Source of the DNA: Castor canadensis
Lineage: Eukaryota > Chordata > Mammalia > Rodentia > Castoridae
Reading direction: 5' to 3'
Assembly (NCBI RefSeq): GCF_047511655.1
Contig: NC_133398.1
Coordinates: forward strand, 50,287,638 to 50,351,637
Length of the DNA: 64,000 nucleotides
Shown here: positions 46,901 through 57,757 of the stretch, piece after piece
Layout: each line of letters starts with the position of its first letter
Position numbering within the stretch: position 1 is the first letter of the stretch
Made by a program: the position numbers and the translations under genes
The notes under the pieces: generated by a model
Told to the model about the DNA's origin: nothing
The model's input: the letters and a program-made list of their open reading frames with translations, nothing else
Database searches by the model: none

Positions 46901-47615
46901 ACACCCATGTTTATTGCAGCACTATTCACAATAGCCAAGTTATGGAAACAGCCAAGATGCCCCACTACTGACAAATGGATTAAGAAAATGTGGCATTTAT
47001 GTAAAATGGAATTTTATGCAGCCATTAGGAAGAACGAAATGTTATCATTCACTGGTAAATGGATGGAATTGGAGACCATAATTCTGAGTGAGGTTAGCCT
47101 GGCCCAAAAGACCAAAAATCGTATGTTCTCCCTCATATGCAGATATTAGATCAAGGGCAAACACAGCAAGGGGACTGGACTTTGATCACATGATAAAGCA
47201 AGAGCACACAGGAAGGTATGCGGATAGGTAAAACACCTAAAAAACTAGATAGCATTTGTTGCCCTCAACACAGAGAAACTAAAGCAGATACTTTAAAGCA
47301 ACTGAGGCCAATAGGAGATGGGGACCAGGAACTAGAGAAAAGGCTGGTTTGAGAAGAATTAATTTAGAATGTAACACACATGCACAGGAAAGCAATGCAA
47401 GTCAACTCCCTGTATTGCTATTCTTATCTCAACTAGCAAAAACCCTTGGTCCTTCCTATTATTGCTTATACTCTGTCTTCAACAAAATTAGAAATAAGGG
47501 CAAAATAGTTTCTGCCTGGTAGCGAGGGGGTGGGGGGGAGATGCAGGGGATAGGGGGAAGGAGGGAGAAATGACCCAAACATTGTATGCACATATGAATA
47601 AAATAAAAAAATAAT
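43949..47615 (+). mobile_element. Chimeric LINE-1 insertion with duplicated ORF2 tail
   Basis: A single sense L1 insertion flanked by an imperfect 17-bp target duplication (43932-43948 and 47616-47632, two mismatches). Part A, 43949-44529, is an ORF2 C-terminal segment homologous to 46496-47076. Part B, 44530-44542, matches a point between the endonuclease and reverse transcriptase regions (compare 62111-62123). Part C, from about 44543 to the A-rich end, runs from just before the reverse transcriptase ([23 protein letters not shown]) through FVDD at 45420-45431 (FADD in the copy at 63395), the ORF2 tail and the 3'UTR with its G-rich block near 47524-47565. ORF2 has several stops and shifts and cannot be active. 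Confidence 0.88.
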
Positions 47616-47632
47616 AAAAGATGTCATTTTGG

Positions 47633-48345
47633 TTGTACAAACATTTACCACATCAAAAATAAAAACCTTGTCATAGCTGAGATGCTGGCCTGCCTGCCTG
47701 TGTACACAAATACAAGTGACAGAGTCATACAGAGAGTTTCCTCTAGCCCCACACTACATGCTCACAGGGCACCTGTAGCAAAGACCATACACTCAAACCA
47801 CACGGTAATGTTCACAGCTCCATAACTCTAGAGAGTTGCAAAGGTTCCCTAAGCCCTGGGTGCCCCACATTTTCTTCACATGGAATCACAGCCAGCATAG
47901 CTCATGAGGACCCTTTATGGGCTCCATTGAAGTTTCCTTTAAATGATGAAAATGAGTTTTTTGTCTTCTTTGTGTCTAATCTTTTTTAAAGACCCCATCA
48001 TTGCTACATTTATGCTTAATGCTTATAAGCAGAGATATAATAGCTCTTTAGATACTCACATTTATGGTGAATGGTTCTAATTTATTATTTATATACGTTT
48101 AATATTCTTTTATTTTGAACCCTTATTCTCAGGAAGGGTTCCAAATCCTAAATATGCCTAAATACTACAGAACAAAAGGAACAAAAAGAGAGAATTGGAA
48201 CGAAAAGAGAGAATTGATCCACTAATGTCCTCTTTTTAATGAACAAAGTTAAATAAATGCATTTTCACAAGAGTCTTTGCCATTAGAAATTTTGATCTTC
48301 CAACATGCACAATGCCAGTATATGTCCTCCTAGAGAGGGTATACT
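47633..48345. other. Intergenic, no gene recognised
   Basis: Unassigned sequence after the L1 target duplication. Confidence 0.4.
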
Positions 48346-48349
48346 TCAA

Positions 48350-48480
48350 TTTCTTTTTTTTTCTTTCTCTTTCTTTCTCTCTCCCTCCCTCCCTCTCTCC
48401 CTCTCTCACTCCCTTCCTTCCTTCCTTCCTTCCTTCCTTCCTTCCTTCCTTCCTTCCTTCCTTCTACTTTCTTTCTTTTT
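48350..48480. repeat. Pyrimidine tract with (TTCC)n microsatellite
   Basis: TTTC and CTCC blocks followed by about a dozen TTCC units (about 48413-48464). Confidence 0.9.
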
Positions 48481-48632
48481 GTGGTACTAGGCCACTCCAC
48501 CATCCTATTCCATGTTGGGTATTTTTGAAACAGGGTCTCATGAACTATTTTTCCAAGCTTGTCTGAAACCCTCCACCTCCTGAGTAGCGAGGATTATAAG
48601 CATGAGCTACTGCTGCCCAGTAGGATTTTTAA
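48478..48632 (-). repeat. B1/ID-related SINE, antisense
   Basis: TTTGTGGTACTAGG, then TTTTTGAAACAGGGTCTCAT and a CTCCTGAGTAGCGAGGATTA, AGCATGAGCTACTGC end. The ID part is mostly deleted. Confidence 0.7.
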
Positions 48633-48640
48633 TGTTTATT

Positions 48641-48762
48641 TTTTTTTTTTGAGATAGGGTATTGCTATGTAGTCTAGTCTGGCCTGCAATTTATGATTCT
48701 CCAACCTCAGCTTCCCAAGTGCTGAGATTTTAAGCGTATGCCACCAAGCCTTGGCCTTTTTA
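48641..48762 (-). repeat. B1-type SINE, antisense
   Basis: T run, GAGATAGGGTATTGCTATGT, AGTCTAGTCTGGCCTGC, CCCAAGTGCTGAGATTTTAA and a CCACCAAGCCTTGGCC end. Confidence 0.85.
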
Positions 48763-51324
48763 TGCAAAATAAACTCAAATTCTTACCTATGGCCCTATTG
48801 TTTTCTTGTTTTAAAGATAGGCTGCATCTAATGAGAATTTAAGAGATCTCTTGGGTGGCACTGGCCCCAATAATATTTTCACCTGTGTTGTGATGACTTG
48901 CTCTCTCCCTCTTGTAAGAATCCATGAACCCTTCCAAAACTCTGAACGCTGCATGGACTCAGTTTTCCCAGTTGGCCATGTTGAAGCTATACAGGTGTCT
49001 GTGGGAGAACACTGTGCTCTCAGAACCATTTCAATCATCTCTCCTATTATAAGAGAGAATCTGAAGGATTTTGAATCCAAAATTCAAGTCTTACAATCTG
49101 AAGGAACAATTCACTCAACCAGTACTCTTCTAGTTTCTGAGGACCTGACATTGTTCTAGCAGACACTCTAAGCATCTTTGCTTTCAGCCCTATTGTCAAG
49201 CTGACTCCTTCAATGTTTTCATGTTTCTGGTTGACCTTTTGAGCATACAAGAGAGTCCTATGTCTACTGTAGTCTCTTTATAGTGGAATCAGAACAGAAA
49301 AACTCTAAGCAGGAACACAGATGATTAGCTAGGTTCTGTAGTAGGTCATTAGACATAAACATGTGGGAAGGATTCTCTGTGCTTGCTGTTTTTGTGCCTA
49401 GCTACACATCAGTGTGGTTATTGACCCCTGAAACTCAGGAAATCAGAAGGTAGGAAGAGTCCAGCTGTGCCTATATTTGTATCCTTGGCTCTGAATCCAA
49501 GTAGTAGTAAGGAAAGAGCATAAGCAAGTACAAAAAGTTAAAAAAAAAGTAGGAAGGAAGGAGTAAGTAGTAAGGAAAGAATAAGAAGTAAGGAGAGTCA
49601 TAGTATTTGAAAGGTGCTAGGCAATCACAAAGACAGTCAGGTTTATCAAAGCTTATCCAGGTAGTCCTGTTCCTAAACTAGTTCCCTCACAAAGTGGTGG
49701 AGGAGGAAAGAAAGAGCAGTGACAAAATAACACTTAACATATAAATTAGAGATAAGAGAGATCCCTTATGAAGTGCTTTCTTCCTACCTGAGCAATAACC
49801 CTCACCTCCTGATTTGCTTCTTTGAGTCCAGTGCACATCACCTTAGAACTTCCCAGTTCTGTCCAAACAAGACATTCCATGGGCAATAGCTGGCAATTCT
49901 TGCATTTTCTGAAATTCCTTTTCGTATGCCTGTGTTCTCCATAAGAACCCAGTCAAGGTGGCACTGATGCAAGCATGTTCTTATTGAGAATGACAGAGAA
50001 AACTTTCTCCTGATTGGAAGGTCAAGGAACAAAATCTGAGTGTAGGAAAGAATTTGTAAGATAGACAGCATACTCTTAGAAAGGAGTTAATGCACCAACA
50101 AGACATTTTCCCTGACTTACCTTGAAGCTCCACACCCAGATGGGAACACTCCCTCCTTCCTCCGTGTGACCCGCAGAACCTAGAAAAGTTGGGGACAAAA
50201 GCACCGAGTGTCTGAGTAGGCTGGAGGTAAAGGACACATCTGACACTTTCTCTCCTACCAGAGCTGTCCACTGTTCATTAGGAAGACCTGACTTCCTGAA
50301 GTTGGTAGTTTTCCCTTTGTGAGATACAAAAGCCAAGGAAAAAAGTTCATTCCAATACTGTAGTCAGTTTTTTCTCCAGGGAAAAACATTTTCTTAGCTC
50401 TGAAAACAAATAAAGTCAATAGAAGGAGATAGGCTTCTGCCTGAACAGAAAAAAATCTGCACTCCAGACTTGACACCTGTCTTATCTCTGTTGGCCAAGA
50501 TATATATATCTTGAGTTCCTGGGTTAAAATGGATTCTGCTTTCTATTTCTTTTTAGCTACACCTAATATTATGTCACTGTAATAAAGACATTCCCTTATT
50601 TCTAAAAATATTAATCAAAAGAAAAAGAAGAGCCCCTCATATAGGAATTTCTGATGAATGGAGAACTTTCATTCAACTTTGATTTTAATTGGTCAATTTG
50701 TATTCTTAAGGGGAAATTCATTGCTAGAAGCCACAAGGGCAGGGAAAACAGCTATATGAATCTGTAAAGCACGTCAAGGAGTAGTGATTGAGCAGAGCAC
50801 TATGGGGCTTTCTAGAGGGAAGGGAAATGCTTCCTGTGGTTCCATAATGAAAGTATGTGGTCCAGAAATGTGTCACATCAGAATTAGTACGAGAATACTA
50901 CCCATATTCACTTCAGAAGAGAAGACTAACTTCTTTTCCAGATATTTCTATAAGCTACCATTTCCTGACTGAACTTAAATTCACATCCATCCTCCATGTG
51001 AAGGGTGTCTGTTTTTTGGCTTTTTACAGACGTCTTCTCAGAATTCCATTTTTTTTTAACTCTCATGTTTTGTTTCCCCCACCCTTCCAGATATTTTCAA
51101 AGCCACCATTTCCTGTCTGAATATACTTCTTTAAAATGAAGAGGGACAATTTTTCCCCACTCTAGAATTCATGACAGAATTCTGCTTTTTTTAGACTACC
51201 TCTTTTGGATGTCAGTTACTGAGAAGTAGGGAACAGTTTCTACAAATTTTAACCAAAGACAAATAATTTTCTCATATACAGTGAGAAAATAGAAAAACCC
51301 TACCACATTTTAAATGTTACTGTA
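48763..51324. other. Intergenic, no gene recognised
   Basis: About 2.5 kb. Several overlapping frames (48811-49250, 49838-50476) occur on both strands but have no domain or family I recognise. Confidence 0.4.
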
Positions 51325-51475
51325 TAGAATATACTCTGTTAAGTACTATAAATGCATGTGTTCATCTACTTTTCACAACTGTACAAATATTTTGAACCAG
51401 TTTTATTTATTAAGAAAACTGAGGCTTAAAGAGATTGAGTTACTTGCTATCACACAGATGTGCAAGCAGAAAAGA
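51325..51475 (+). repeat. MIR SINE
   Basis: CTGTTAAGTACTATAAATGC, then AAGAAAACTGAGGCTTAAAG, AGATTGAGTTACTTGC and CACACAGATGTGCAAGCAG, the MIR core and 3' part. Confidence 0.65.
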
Positions 51476-52831
51476 ATGCCAATGAAGCATTGTTTATGGT
51501 GATGTATTAATGATTTTACTAGTTTTGTGTTCTGGATTTTGGTTATAAATCCTGTATCTTCTTTTATTCTGGAATTATACACAATTCTTCTTTGCTCTTT
51601 GAATTTCCATGCTTCCTGCTTCATTTTCAGCTGGTTTTTGACATTTTTCTTGACTGCTGGTATTGAGAGATCCTTAGATAAAGTCTCATATTATGTCCAT
51701 GGTAATTTGCTTATTTTTGGATCTGCATAAAACCAGGAAATTACAAGGAGTGATACAAAAGAAGTCTTACCATATCCAGCTGTACTAAAAATGAAGTGCA
51801 TTGTTTTACTGTAGTAAAACAATTTGATAATGATGCAAGATAGTTAATAAAGTAAATAAATTCTGAAGTCATTATATAATCAGTGGTAATGAGATTTCAT
51901 GATGCGTGATTCAGTTATCAATTTCTGCCTAACAAATTAGCAAATATTCATAGTATTATTTAAAACAAATGCTAAATTATTGCAATTGAGTATGCTATGA
52001 TTTAAGATATACATGTTAAACATGTTATTTGCCATTGCATCAATTACTCAGAATCTATCCAGAAAATTATATTGCAAAAAAGGAAATTTATGCAAAGAAA
52101 TAAATGGCCTACATTGCCCTCAGAATTCCATGATATATCCTTCACTACTTCTCTTATTTCCAACTTATCCAATGTGATTTCTGCTTATTAATTCCACCAA
52201 ATGTTGCCATTAATGTTACCACTGCCATCTATTTTCCCAATATAGTGGGCAGATCCAGTCCATACCTTGCCTGAATTCATCTGTTCTGCTTCTAAAAAGT
52301 TTATTTTCTTAATTAGACTTTTATCACAATGTCCTGGTAATGTGAGGCTCTTCTCCTTGTTTCCTTTGTGGCTCTTTTCTCCCTTTCCTTTAAAAATAGT
52401 TGGTCCTCAGAATGAAGTTAAATCTCTTTCAACTTCTACAATCTCTCCCCATATGTCCACCTCCACTTCAGGGCTTTCAGTTGCTATGTATGTATGTCCA
52501 GTGACTGGTTCTTTGTAATTTGGAAATCCATTATCCAACTAGCAGTGTCCATTTGCACACACAGATGTGCCATCAACTTATAGAGGCTATTTCTGTTTTC
52601 ATTTTTTAGTCCTCATATACCACAATCTGCCTTTTACTGAAAGAAGTTTGTACTTTTACTTCTTCCCTTTGAACCACTTAACAGCTGATATTAACTAAGT
52701 ATGATTTTTGTTTTTAGGTTTCTTTACCTATAAAAATCAAAGATACAAGAGAGGAGGAATTGTATTTGTTAGGTCACCTCTATAGGATGAGGTCAACATT
52801 CAACCTGGTTTAGAGAAAGTCTTGCTTTGTT
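51476..52831. other. Intergenic; one 24-bp palindrome
   Basis: Contains the perfect palindrome ATTGTTTTACT-GT-AGTAAAACAAT at 51800-51823. Otherwise no gene or repeat recognised. Confidence 0.5.
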
Positions 52832-52912
52832 TTATTTTTGCAGTGTTGGGTATCCAACCAAGGGTCTCAACACACTATCTAAGCACTCATCTACTGAGCT
52901 ATATTCCCAACA
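52832..52912 (-). repeat. ID-type SINE, antisense
   Basis: Reversed ID core, diverged: GTGTTGGGTATCCAACCAAG, AAGCACTCATCTACTGAGC. Confidence 0.6.
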
Positions 52913-53344
52913 TGTTAAAAATTCAGTTTTTATCCATAATTTGAACATATTAATAATGATAAAGGGGCCCATCTTCCACTTCTTTATAAGGTTATGTAAT
53001 AAGTCATGGAGTTTCTTTTTAAAGAATAAACATGTGAAATAAGTTTTCTATACTAAAAATTTAATGAACAAAGCAAAACAAGAAATTTACTATTTTTAAA
53101 AGAACACATTTTGTTATACTAACCATAATGTAAAAGTTCAAATAATATTATACCACCAAAATAACTTATATCTTATAAATACTTAAATAAAGAAATAGGT
53201 GGATAGTTAAATCAGCATGGAGAATTGAATACAATGTTGCTAATACTCCTGACAACACCTCAGACATTGATGGAAGACATGTCACAAATGTAGAAAAAAT
53301 GAGTCTTTGCAATGGCAGACCTAATGAACATGAGATACATTGTA
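52913..53344. other. 3' flank of the interferon alpha-like pseudogene
   Basis: AT-rich. On the minus strand TTAAATAAAG-like A/T text near 53180-53190 could have been a 3'UTR region. No gene. Confidence 0.3.
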
Positions 53345-53937
53345 TTATTCACTGAGAGTTATTTCCATGATGGAGCAGGTCTCTTCTTCACTTCTTAACC
53401 TTTCCTGCAAGTTTTCTGATAAAGAGAAAGATCTTATGAGTTCTGTTCTGACCACTTCCCAGAAGTAAGGGTTGTATTTCTTCTCTTTCAGGTAGAGAGT
53501 GATCCTGTGGAAGTATTTCCTCACAGTCAGTGTGGAGTCTTCATGCATCAAGGGTGGCTCTTCTTCCCTTACCTCTTGTGCTAGACAGGCTTCCAGGTCT
53601 TTCAGCTGTTGAGAGAGGCAGGTGCAAAATTTGTGCAGAAGGGTCTTCTCCCAAGCATCAGAGAAGTCCTTTGTGCTGAAGAGGTTGCAGATCTACCGGG
53701 TCATCTCATGGAGGACAGAGATGGCTTGAGGCTTCTAGACTTGGCTGCCATTGAACTCCTCCTGGGGGAATCCAAAGTCATTTCTGACCTTCATGCAGGA
53801 GAAAGGAGAGATTCTCCTCATTTGTCCCACGGTGTCAAGGCATGGGATATGGCTGTGGGACAGACCACAGTATGTGGAACAGATTGACCTGCAGATGAGA
53901 ATGACAAGGGCACCAGTAAAGCAAAAGACAACGCCAT
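53345..53937 (-). pseudogene. Type I interferon pseudogene, alpha-like
   Basis: Single-exon interferon alpha copy on the minus strand, ATG at 53937 and stop at 53345-53347. The start reads [12 protein letters not shown]; in a second frame it continues [89 protein letters not shown] and [13 protein letters not shown]. The signal peptide is joined to the rest only by a frame change, and stops follow FNGSQV and HEMTR. The Cys of the SPCAWEVV motif is Tyr (NPYFWEVV), so the second disulfide is lost. The 5'UTR AGCATCTGCAACATCT before the ATG is characteristic of interferon alpha genes. Confidence 0.92.
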
Positions 53938-54028
53938 TGGAGATGTTGCAGATGCTGTTCACCTGGCTGAGGTGGGTGATTGTGGACTTTGCTTCTAAAT
54001 CTCTGAAGACCATCAAGTGCTCATTTGA

Positions 54029-54113
54029 CTTAAGTAGAGAACATTCAAGATTCCATTTTTGAATGCCCTCTCATTATTTTCCACTTTTGTTTTTGTTTTC
54101 CTTTATGCTTTCA
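54029..54113 (-). promoter_or_regulatory. Decayed interferon alpha promoter
   Basis: On the minus strand CTACTTAAG (54029-54037) replaces the usual CTATTTAAG about 95 bp before the ATG. Further upstream the A-rich GAAAGCATAAAGGAAAACAA...AAGTGGAAAA region (54077-54113) corresponds to the virus-responsive element of alpha genes in altered form. Confidence 0.6.
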
Positions 54114-55689
54114 CTACTTGCGTTTAGAGTGGCATTTCCAACTATCTGGTTTTCCGTCCTCATGCTACTCAGAGCTTTTTAGATTTTTTTTTCCTAACAG
54201 AAATTCTTGATTAAAATTCAATAGCACAGATGTGTGGTAACATATTTATGTATACTATCTATATCTTTGTTTTATACATAAAAAGGAAAGTGAAAATTTT
54301 AAATGACAAAAAATTTAAGCTGAAAGTGAAATGTACTTTTGCTTTAAGCAAAATTCATTTGCTTATAAATTGTTATTTTTAAGAATTATATTTTTACTGA
54401 TAATTTAATGACTTTTAATGCAATGTGTTTACTTATGTAAATCATAACAAATCACATTATGCAACTTTGTATTCATAAAATATATAATTCAGTGTAAATA
54501 AATCCAGAAATCTTTCAAAACTTATGAAAATATTCAAAATGCAAAGTATTTTAATTTTTATTCTCGGTGTAAATAGTGTTTAGCTTTGTTTCACATGATA
54601 AAATAATTTTTAACTTCACTAGTTACTAAATAATATCACAGTCAATTGACATAATTATTGATGCATTGAATAACTTTACTAGAACTAAGTAACAAAATAT
54701 GATCAATTGGTGTTTAACTCCCATAGACTAAAGCACCTTCATACTCACTGACATTCAAACATAAGCAATACATACAATACAGCCAATGGCAGCCCGATAC
54801 TATGTGAACTGTGGTCAAATGTGTAATGATGAGAAAACCCTTATTTATCAGTCCTATCAGTCACAGTCATCTATTTTCTGTAGGTTTGTAGCAGAGATGT
54901 TTCATGAATTTTTCTTCATCTTTCATGAACTCAATGCCAATGTTTCTGCAGGGATAAAAGGAAAGTCAAAAAAAAGGAAATAAACATTAAGAAAAAGATT
55001 TTGTTAGAGTTCAGATTTGGAGGGTCACAAAACCTGGCAAAATCTAAGACTGTTCATATTCTTCAAACTACTTTTCTTCCACTTGGGAGGTATATTGTCC
55101 CTGATAAGAATACATGATTGAGAAAACATCAATTTGAGTTTTAAAGAATAATTTTGCATTATAATTCACATTTCTCAAAGAGATTCCAGCCTTAGCTAAT
55201 TATTACCAAAGGAAAGAAAACTGTGTCCTAATGTCAATAATTGGATATAAATATAATAAACTAAATGGCGTATACAATTTTCCTGTATAGCATGCAATAT
55301 AATGCATAGATTTCCTTATAAATTTCTCTTTCATAGAAATAAAAAGTTGTCACTTTTTGCATTGTGATGATTGGGGACAAAGAGAACAAAATAATGCCTG
55401 AATGTGATAAAAATGAAAGAAGAGAAGCAATATTCCAGTGAGAAAAGCTAATGACAAAACATAATTTGGATAAATTCATCCCAGCAAGATGGAGAGTAAA
55501 GGATGGGGTAGAGCAGAGACAACATGGCTGAGAGATGTATGTAAGGATATTGAGCAGGTGTGGACTCAAAGAAACTATCCATTCCCAGGTCCAAGAATTG
55601 TTTTCAGCTTTGGAGAGTCTAACCTTCAACAGTCAAGGAAGACACACAAACCAACTCACCAGAGTTTATAATAAGGAGAGGCAGTTCAG

Positions 55690-55690
<1 letters not shown>
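54114..55690. other. Intergenic, AT-rich, no gene recognised
   Basis: Upstream flank of the alpha-like pseudogene; a 122-codon minus-strand frame at 55261-55629 has no domain I recognise. Confidence 0.4.

Positions 55691-55757
<67 letters not shown>
55691..55757. repeat. (GT)n(GA)n compound microsatellite
   Basis: About fifteen GT units followed by about eighteen GA units with one interruption. It abuts a B1 SINE. Confidence 0.95.
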
Positions 55758-55758
55758 A

Positions 55759-55882
55759 TCTCTTGGAGCCTAGGCTGGTTCCTTGTACTCTCTATGTAAC
55801 AAAGGATGACCTGGTACTTATGATCCTCCTGCCTTAGCCACCTAGTGCTGGGATTGCAAATTTGAACCACATTTCCTGGCTC
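55759..55882 (-). repeat. B1-type SINE, antisense
   Basis: GGAGCCTAGGCTGGTTCC, TATGATCCTCCTGCCTTAG, CTAGTGCTGGGATTGCAAAT and an ACCACATTTCCTGGCT end. The compound microsatellite occupies the place of its tail-proximal region. Confidence 0.75.
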
Positions 55883-56992
55883 TAGGAAGTCAAATTTTAA
55901 AGAGCACTGTATTCTTTCTGAATAATAGATAAGTGTTCATTGTATCAAGGTCTTCTCTAGGGGATACATGAACTCAGAAATCAATATTATTACTCTGTGG
56001 CTGACAGGAAGCAAAGGAAATGTTAATCTTTTAGGACATTTCTTTCAGTTTAATAGAGTTAAATAAGGAAAATGTTAGTAAAAGGAATGAAAGCATGAAA
56101 CTGTGTAAGGTGTTCCTTGTCACATAGACATTGTTCTTCTATCAAGTACCAATCAGGTCCATCCCTGCTTATCTTCCCAGATCAGGTGTGTTTATAATTG
56201 TATGTCTGTACTAGGTGCTATTCTTTTCATTAACAAAAAAAAAATCTATCCTGATTTTACCATAAAAGCACCCTTGTTTTGCATAAGTATAAAAGACCTA
56301 CGTGGCTCAACCCCATCAAAGTCACTGAGAACATCAGAGAGTAAAACAGACCACACAGGTTTATATTATTATGTCAATTTACAAATGAGAGAGAGAGAGA
56401 GAAAGAGAGAGGAGTCTCCAAAAAAATCTCACTCTGAGTCCTTAGCTCTTTCATGCTCTCTGGAGATATTTCTGGCCATAAAAACCAGAGCTTGTTCTAG
56501 ACTGATTAGTGTTTTCCAGTGGAGATCTTCCTAAGTAATGGCAGTCTTTCCCTTCATGGGAAAGCCTCATTCACTTACATCAGACACATTACATAACCCC
56601 TTATTTGTTCCCATTTTATTTACATGTTATAGTCTCATTTTGTATTTCAGAATGTGCCTTCATAAGATTGAATGTACTTTAATAACATGTTGTGGAACAC
56701 AGTGATATATTTACATGTAACTCATTGAAATCCTACATATTTCTATCCATTTATTCATATATTAATAAGGCTTTAGATTCCTGTTACATCAAGCTTAAGA
56801 GTTAGTGTCATGATCAGCCTAGAGGAATTAAGTAAACCAGAATGAAATCCATGAGCTAAGACTCAGAGCTGACACCTGAAAGGATGGCAGGTGTGGAACT
56901 GGAACCAGTTCTGGAGAAATGAGGAGAGTCCAGCACATCACAGGAGGAGGACTGAGATGAAAAAAACCTCAAGACCATGTGCCTTGCCAACT
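55883..56992. other. Intergenic; (GA)n run at 56386-56412
   Basis: No gene recognised. Confidence 0.4.
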
Positions 56993-57710
56993 TCTTTTTT
57001 TATTAGGATGTATTCATTGTGCAGGGGCATTCACTGTGACAATTTCAAATAGGCTTTTATTGTATATTGGTTGTATTGCCCCCCTCATCTCTCCCCTGCA
57101 ACCCACTCTTGCTCCACTTAAAGCAATTGCAAGAAGTTTCATTGTTCTATTTCATGAGTATATGAAATCCATCAACCATATTCCCTCATCTTAATGTCCT
57201 TCATTCACCCCCCCACACACACTGTACCTATTTTACAGTCTTATCTTTCATTATTAATTTCTAAGTCAATGTTCAAAGGGTTTCTTCATGTATTCTGCTG
57301 TTAGTATACTTTACTTTTGTCAGTTCAGCCCCTTCTGTTGCTCTCCCTTACCTGTTCCCTCACATCCCTAATTTATCAACAGCTTTCAATACATATCCTT
57401 ATATCCTCTACTTTCACAGATGTTACATATTACAATATTGTTGGCACACTGTTATTCCCTTTTCCTTCCCACCTTCCCCAAGATTCATTGTATATTCCAC
57501 TACTACAAACATGTTTTACATATAATTTGTATATGATCATGCTTGCTTTTTTGTGTGTATGTTTATCTTTTGGATCTATCTTTAACATATGAGAGAAAAT
57601 GTGTGGCTTTTTTCTGAACCTGACTTACTTCACTTAACATGATGTCCTCCAATTGCATCCATTTGCCTTCAAACCACAAGGTGTCATTCTTCCTTATGGC
57701 TGAGTAAAAC

Positions 57711-57757
<47 letters not shown>

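Noticed and set aside
48305-48566. Serine/leucine/proline-rich frames
   Set aside because: They translate the (TTCC)n microsatellite.
49838-50476. Possible further interferon or other gene from overlapping minus-strand frames
   Set aside because: No interferon motif (LHEM, EKKYS, CAW) or other known domain was found.
55535-55870. Open frames with Cys-Val and His-Thr repeats
   Set aside because: They translate the (GT)n(GA)n microsatellite.
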